From contig NZ_JAANOQ010000007.1 of assembly GCF_011305415.1 (NCBI RefSeq), positions 144,547 to 208,546 of the forward strand: 64,000 nt of DNA, written 5' to 3'. Made by a program: the position numbers and the translations under genes. Source of the stretch: Flavobacterium bernardetii. GTDB taxonomy: Bacteria; Bacteroidota; Bacteroidia; Flavobacteriales; Flavobacteriaceae. The stretch's first letter is position 1. Each line of letters starts with the position of its first letter. The notes beneath the pieces were generated by a model. The model saw nothing but the letters and a program-made list of their open reading frames with translations. It made no database searches and was not told the origin of the DNA. Shown here piece after piece: positions 62,230 through 64,000 of the stretch.

Positions 62230-64000
62230 ATGTTTAAACAGCTATTTCTTTTTTTATTTTTATGTGGTTTTTCTGTTGGCTTTGGTCAAGAGAAAAACAA
62301 CGCTTACAAAACTAAAAAACTAGCGTATACAAATCAAGAAATTCAAATTGATACTTTAGCGTTAAATCCGAATTCATTTAAAATATTCAACTTTGATAAT
62401 CAAGAAATTGACACTTCTTTTTATTCCTTCAATTATCAAACCAAAAAACTAATTTTTAAAAAAGAATTTCAAGATTCTGTAAAAATAGCCTATTATCAAT
62501 TACCAAATTTCCTAACCAAAACCTACACCATTTACGACGAGAAAAAAATTGTTCCCAATGAAAATGGGCGATTATTGACTTTCTCAGAAAACAATAAAAA
62601 ACCGATTTCTGCTTTTGATGGCTTACAAACTAACGGAAGTATTTCTCGTGGAATTACCGTTGGAAACAATCAAAATACGGTTTTAAATTCGAATTTAGAT
62701 TTACAAATTTCTGGAAAAATATCCGATAATGTTACTTTAAAAGCCTCCATTCAAGACAGTAATATTCCTTTGCAAGAAGGCGGTTATTCTCAAAAATTGG
62801 ATGAATTTGACCAAATATTTATTGAACTTTCTTCTAAAAACTGGAACGTTCGTGCGGGCGATTTATTTTTAGAAAACAGAAAAACCTCTTTTTTAAACTT
62901 TAATAAAAAAGTCCAAGGATTATCAACGCATATTAATTGGGGAAACACAACTAAAAACGATTTATTTTTTGCAGCTTCCTTGGTTCGAGGACAATATGCT
63001 AAAAGTAATTTTACTGGTCAAGAAGGCAATCAAGGTCCATATAAATTACGCGGAAATAGTGGTGAATTATATGTATTAATTATTTCTGGTTCGGAACGTG
63101 TTTATGTGAATGGAATTTTGAAAGAACGTGGCGAAAACAAAGACTATATTATCGATTATAATGCAGGTGAAATTATTTTCAATGCGACTTTTCCCATTAC
63201 TTCCGAAATGCGAATTGTAATGGAATATCAATATTCGGATAGAAATTTTACACGTTTTTTAAGTTATGGTGGTTTCAATCACGAAGGTGAAAAATTTAGC
63301 ATTGGTGCTTATGTATATTCGGAAAATGATGTGAAAAATCAGCCTTTACAACAAACTTTGTCGGAAGAACAAGTGCAGATTTTACAAAATGCTGGTGATG
63401 ATACAACCTTAATGACCGCGCCTTCTGCTTATGAAGATTCGTATTCGGAAAATAAAATTTTGTACAAAAAAACACTTATTGGTCCGACCGAAATATTTGA
63501 ATTTTCAACAGACCAAACTCAAACTCTTTATCAAGTTAAGTTTTCTTTCTTAGGAAATAATTTAGGAAATTACGTTTTGGCGAGCAACAACACGATTGGT
63601 AGAATTTACGAATATGTAGCACCAATTGCGGGAATTCCGCAAGGAAATTATGAACCCATTGTGAAATTAATTGCGCCAACAAAAATTCAAATTGCTACGA
63701 TTGTTAGTAAATATGCTCCATCCGAAAAAACAGAAATTGATACGGAAATTGCCATTTCAAACAACGATCAAAATTTATTTTCTGATTTAGACGATGCTAA
63801 TAATCAAGGAATTGCATCTAAATTAAATATCAAACAACAGTTGTTTTCTAAAGGAATTAATGTACAGTCTTTTGCGAATATCAATTACATTCAAGAAAAT
63901 TTCAAACCTATTGAGCGTTTATATAATATTGAATTTAACCGTGATTGGAACATTACTAATCCGCTAGGAAATCAGGTTTTAATTATTGGTGGATTTCAAT
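62230..64000 (+). CDS. large exported protein, possible outer-membrane protein (5' part)
   Basis: Open reading frame without a stop to the window's right edge, starting at the ATG at 62230 with a signal peptide (KQLFLFLFLCGFSVGFGQ). At least 590 residues are visible. The middle contains beta-strand-rich segments, including GSERVYVNGILKERGENKDY followed by YIIDYNAGEIIFNATFPI, a pattern I associate with repeated domains in large outer-membrane proteins such as SprA. The start is not shared with any neighbour; the serine hydrolase is divergent. The full length and function need the sequence beyond 64000. Confidence 0.82.
   Translation, partial: MFKQLFLFLFLCGFSVGFGQEKNNAYKTKKLAYTNQEIQIDTLALNPNSFKIFNFDNQEIDTSFYSFNYQTKKLIFKKEFQDSVKIAYYQLPNFLTKTYTIYDEKKIVPNENGRLLTFSENNKKPISAFDGLQTNGSISRGITVGNNQNTVLNSNLDLQISGKISDNVTLKASIQDSNIPLQEGGYSQKLDEFDQIFIELSSKNWNVRAGDLFLENRKTSFLNFNKKVQGLSTHINWGNTTKNDLFFAASLVRGQYAKSNFTGQEGNQGPYKLRGNSGELYVLIISGSERVYVNGILKERGENKDYIIDYNAGEIIFNATFPITSEMRIVMEYQYSDRNFTRFLSYGGFNHEGEKFSIGAYVYSENDVKNQPLQQTLSEEQVQILQNAGDDTTLMTAPSAYEDSYSENKILYKKTLIGPTEIFEFSTDQTQTLYQVKFSFLGNNLGNYVLASNNTIGRIYEYVAPIAGIPQGNYEPIVKLIAPTKIQIATIVSKYAPSEKTEIDTEIAISNNDQNLFSDLDDANNQGIASKLNIKQQLFSKGINVQSFANINYIQENFKPIERLYNIEFNRDWNITNPLGNQVLIIGGFQ

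Overview
The window is AT-rich bacterial chromosome from a member of the Bacteroidota, most likely Flavobacteriales and close to Flavobacterium. The evidence is mutually consistent. Genes lack Shine-Dalgarno sequences. Many have the Bacteroidota promoter signature (TAnnTTTG at -7, sometimes with TTG about 17-21 bases upstream). There are type IX secretion features: a SprE/PorW-type TPR lipoprotein and a protein with a C-terminal T9SS sorting domain. The F1Fo ATP synthase operon is split and lacks beta and epsilon. The mevalonate pathway and POT peptide transporters are also present. I see no prophage, IS element, rRNA or CRISPR array; this is mostly housekeeping backbone with a few accessory loci. 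There is no gene-free gap over 300 bases; the longest (37792-38084) holds ssb leader DNA and one promoter.

Layout. 1-5500 (minus): dUTPase, a polysaccharide flippase, a lipoprotein, a GNAT acetyltransferase and an S9 peptidase, with a block of CGCAAAG-type repeats at 521-730. 5552-12429 (minus): atpZ-like, small membrane protein, atpB, E, F, H, A, G, preceded by an alpha/beta hydrolase. 12504-19660 (minus): bactofilin, SprE/PorW, Mfd and a lipoprotein. 19792-23423: L-threonine dehydrogenase, then a minus-strand group (NTF2-like lipoprotein, LolC/E-like permease, RbfA) divergent from methylmalonyl-CoA epimerase. 23507-25183: a CAT-anticodon tRNA, a short PID-CTERM-like membrane peptide and a T9SS-secreted Asp-box protein. 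25286-26972: divergent ribE and pdxA. 27057-30992 (plus): DUF177, rpmF, fabH, accB, accC, a protein-synthesis and fatty-acid block.

31049-36600: ACT-domain protein, YraN and S66 LD-carboxypeptidase (minus), divergent from metG, a HAD phosphatase and a CAT-like acetyltransferase (plus). 36650-37791 (minus): an HRDC protein and two tandem tail-less SSBs. 38085-39781 (plus): DUF6265-like protein, small zinc-finger protein, SDR-like protein. 39773-42198 (minus): GYDIA GHMP kinase and HMG-CoA reductase, two mevalonate-pathway genes, with more CGCAAAG repeats between them. 42238-48720 (minus): a 2160-residue hybrid sensor kinase. 48845-56461 (plus): a DPP IV-like peptidase, three consecutive POT transporters and a thioredoxin-like protein; this reads as an uptake locus for dipeptides and tripeptides. 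56465-62078 (minus): ComEC, NlpC/P60 lipoprotein, small thioredoxin-fold protein, LpxB and a serine hydrolase. 62230-64000 (plus): the first 590 codons of a large secreted or outer-membrane protein that runs off the window.

The most interesting items are the giant sensor kinase with no DNA-binding output domain, the tandem duplicated minimal SSBs, the DPP IV plus triple POT locus, the dispersed intergenic repeat families, the hairpin between atpE and atpF, the enlarged ATP synthase subunit a, and the partial large surface protein at the right end. I found nothing that I can defend as a wholly new system.
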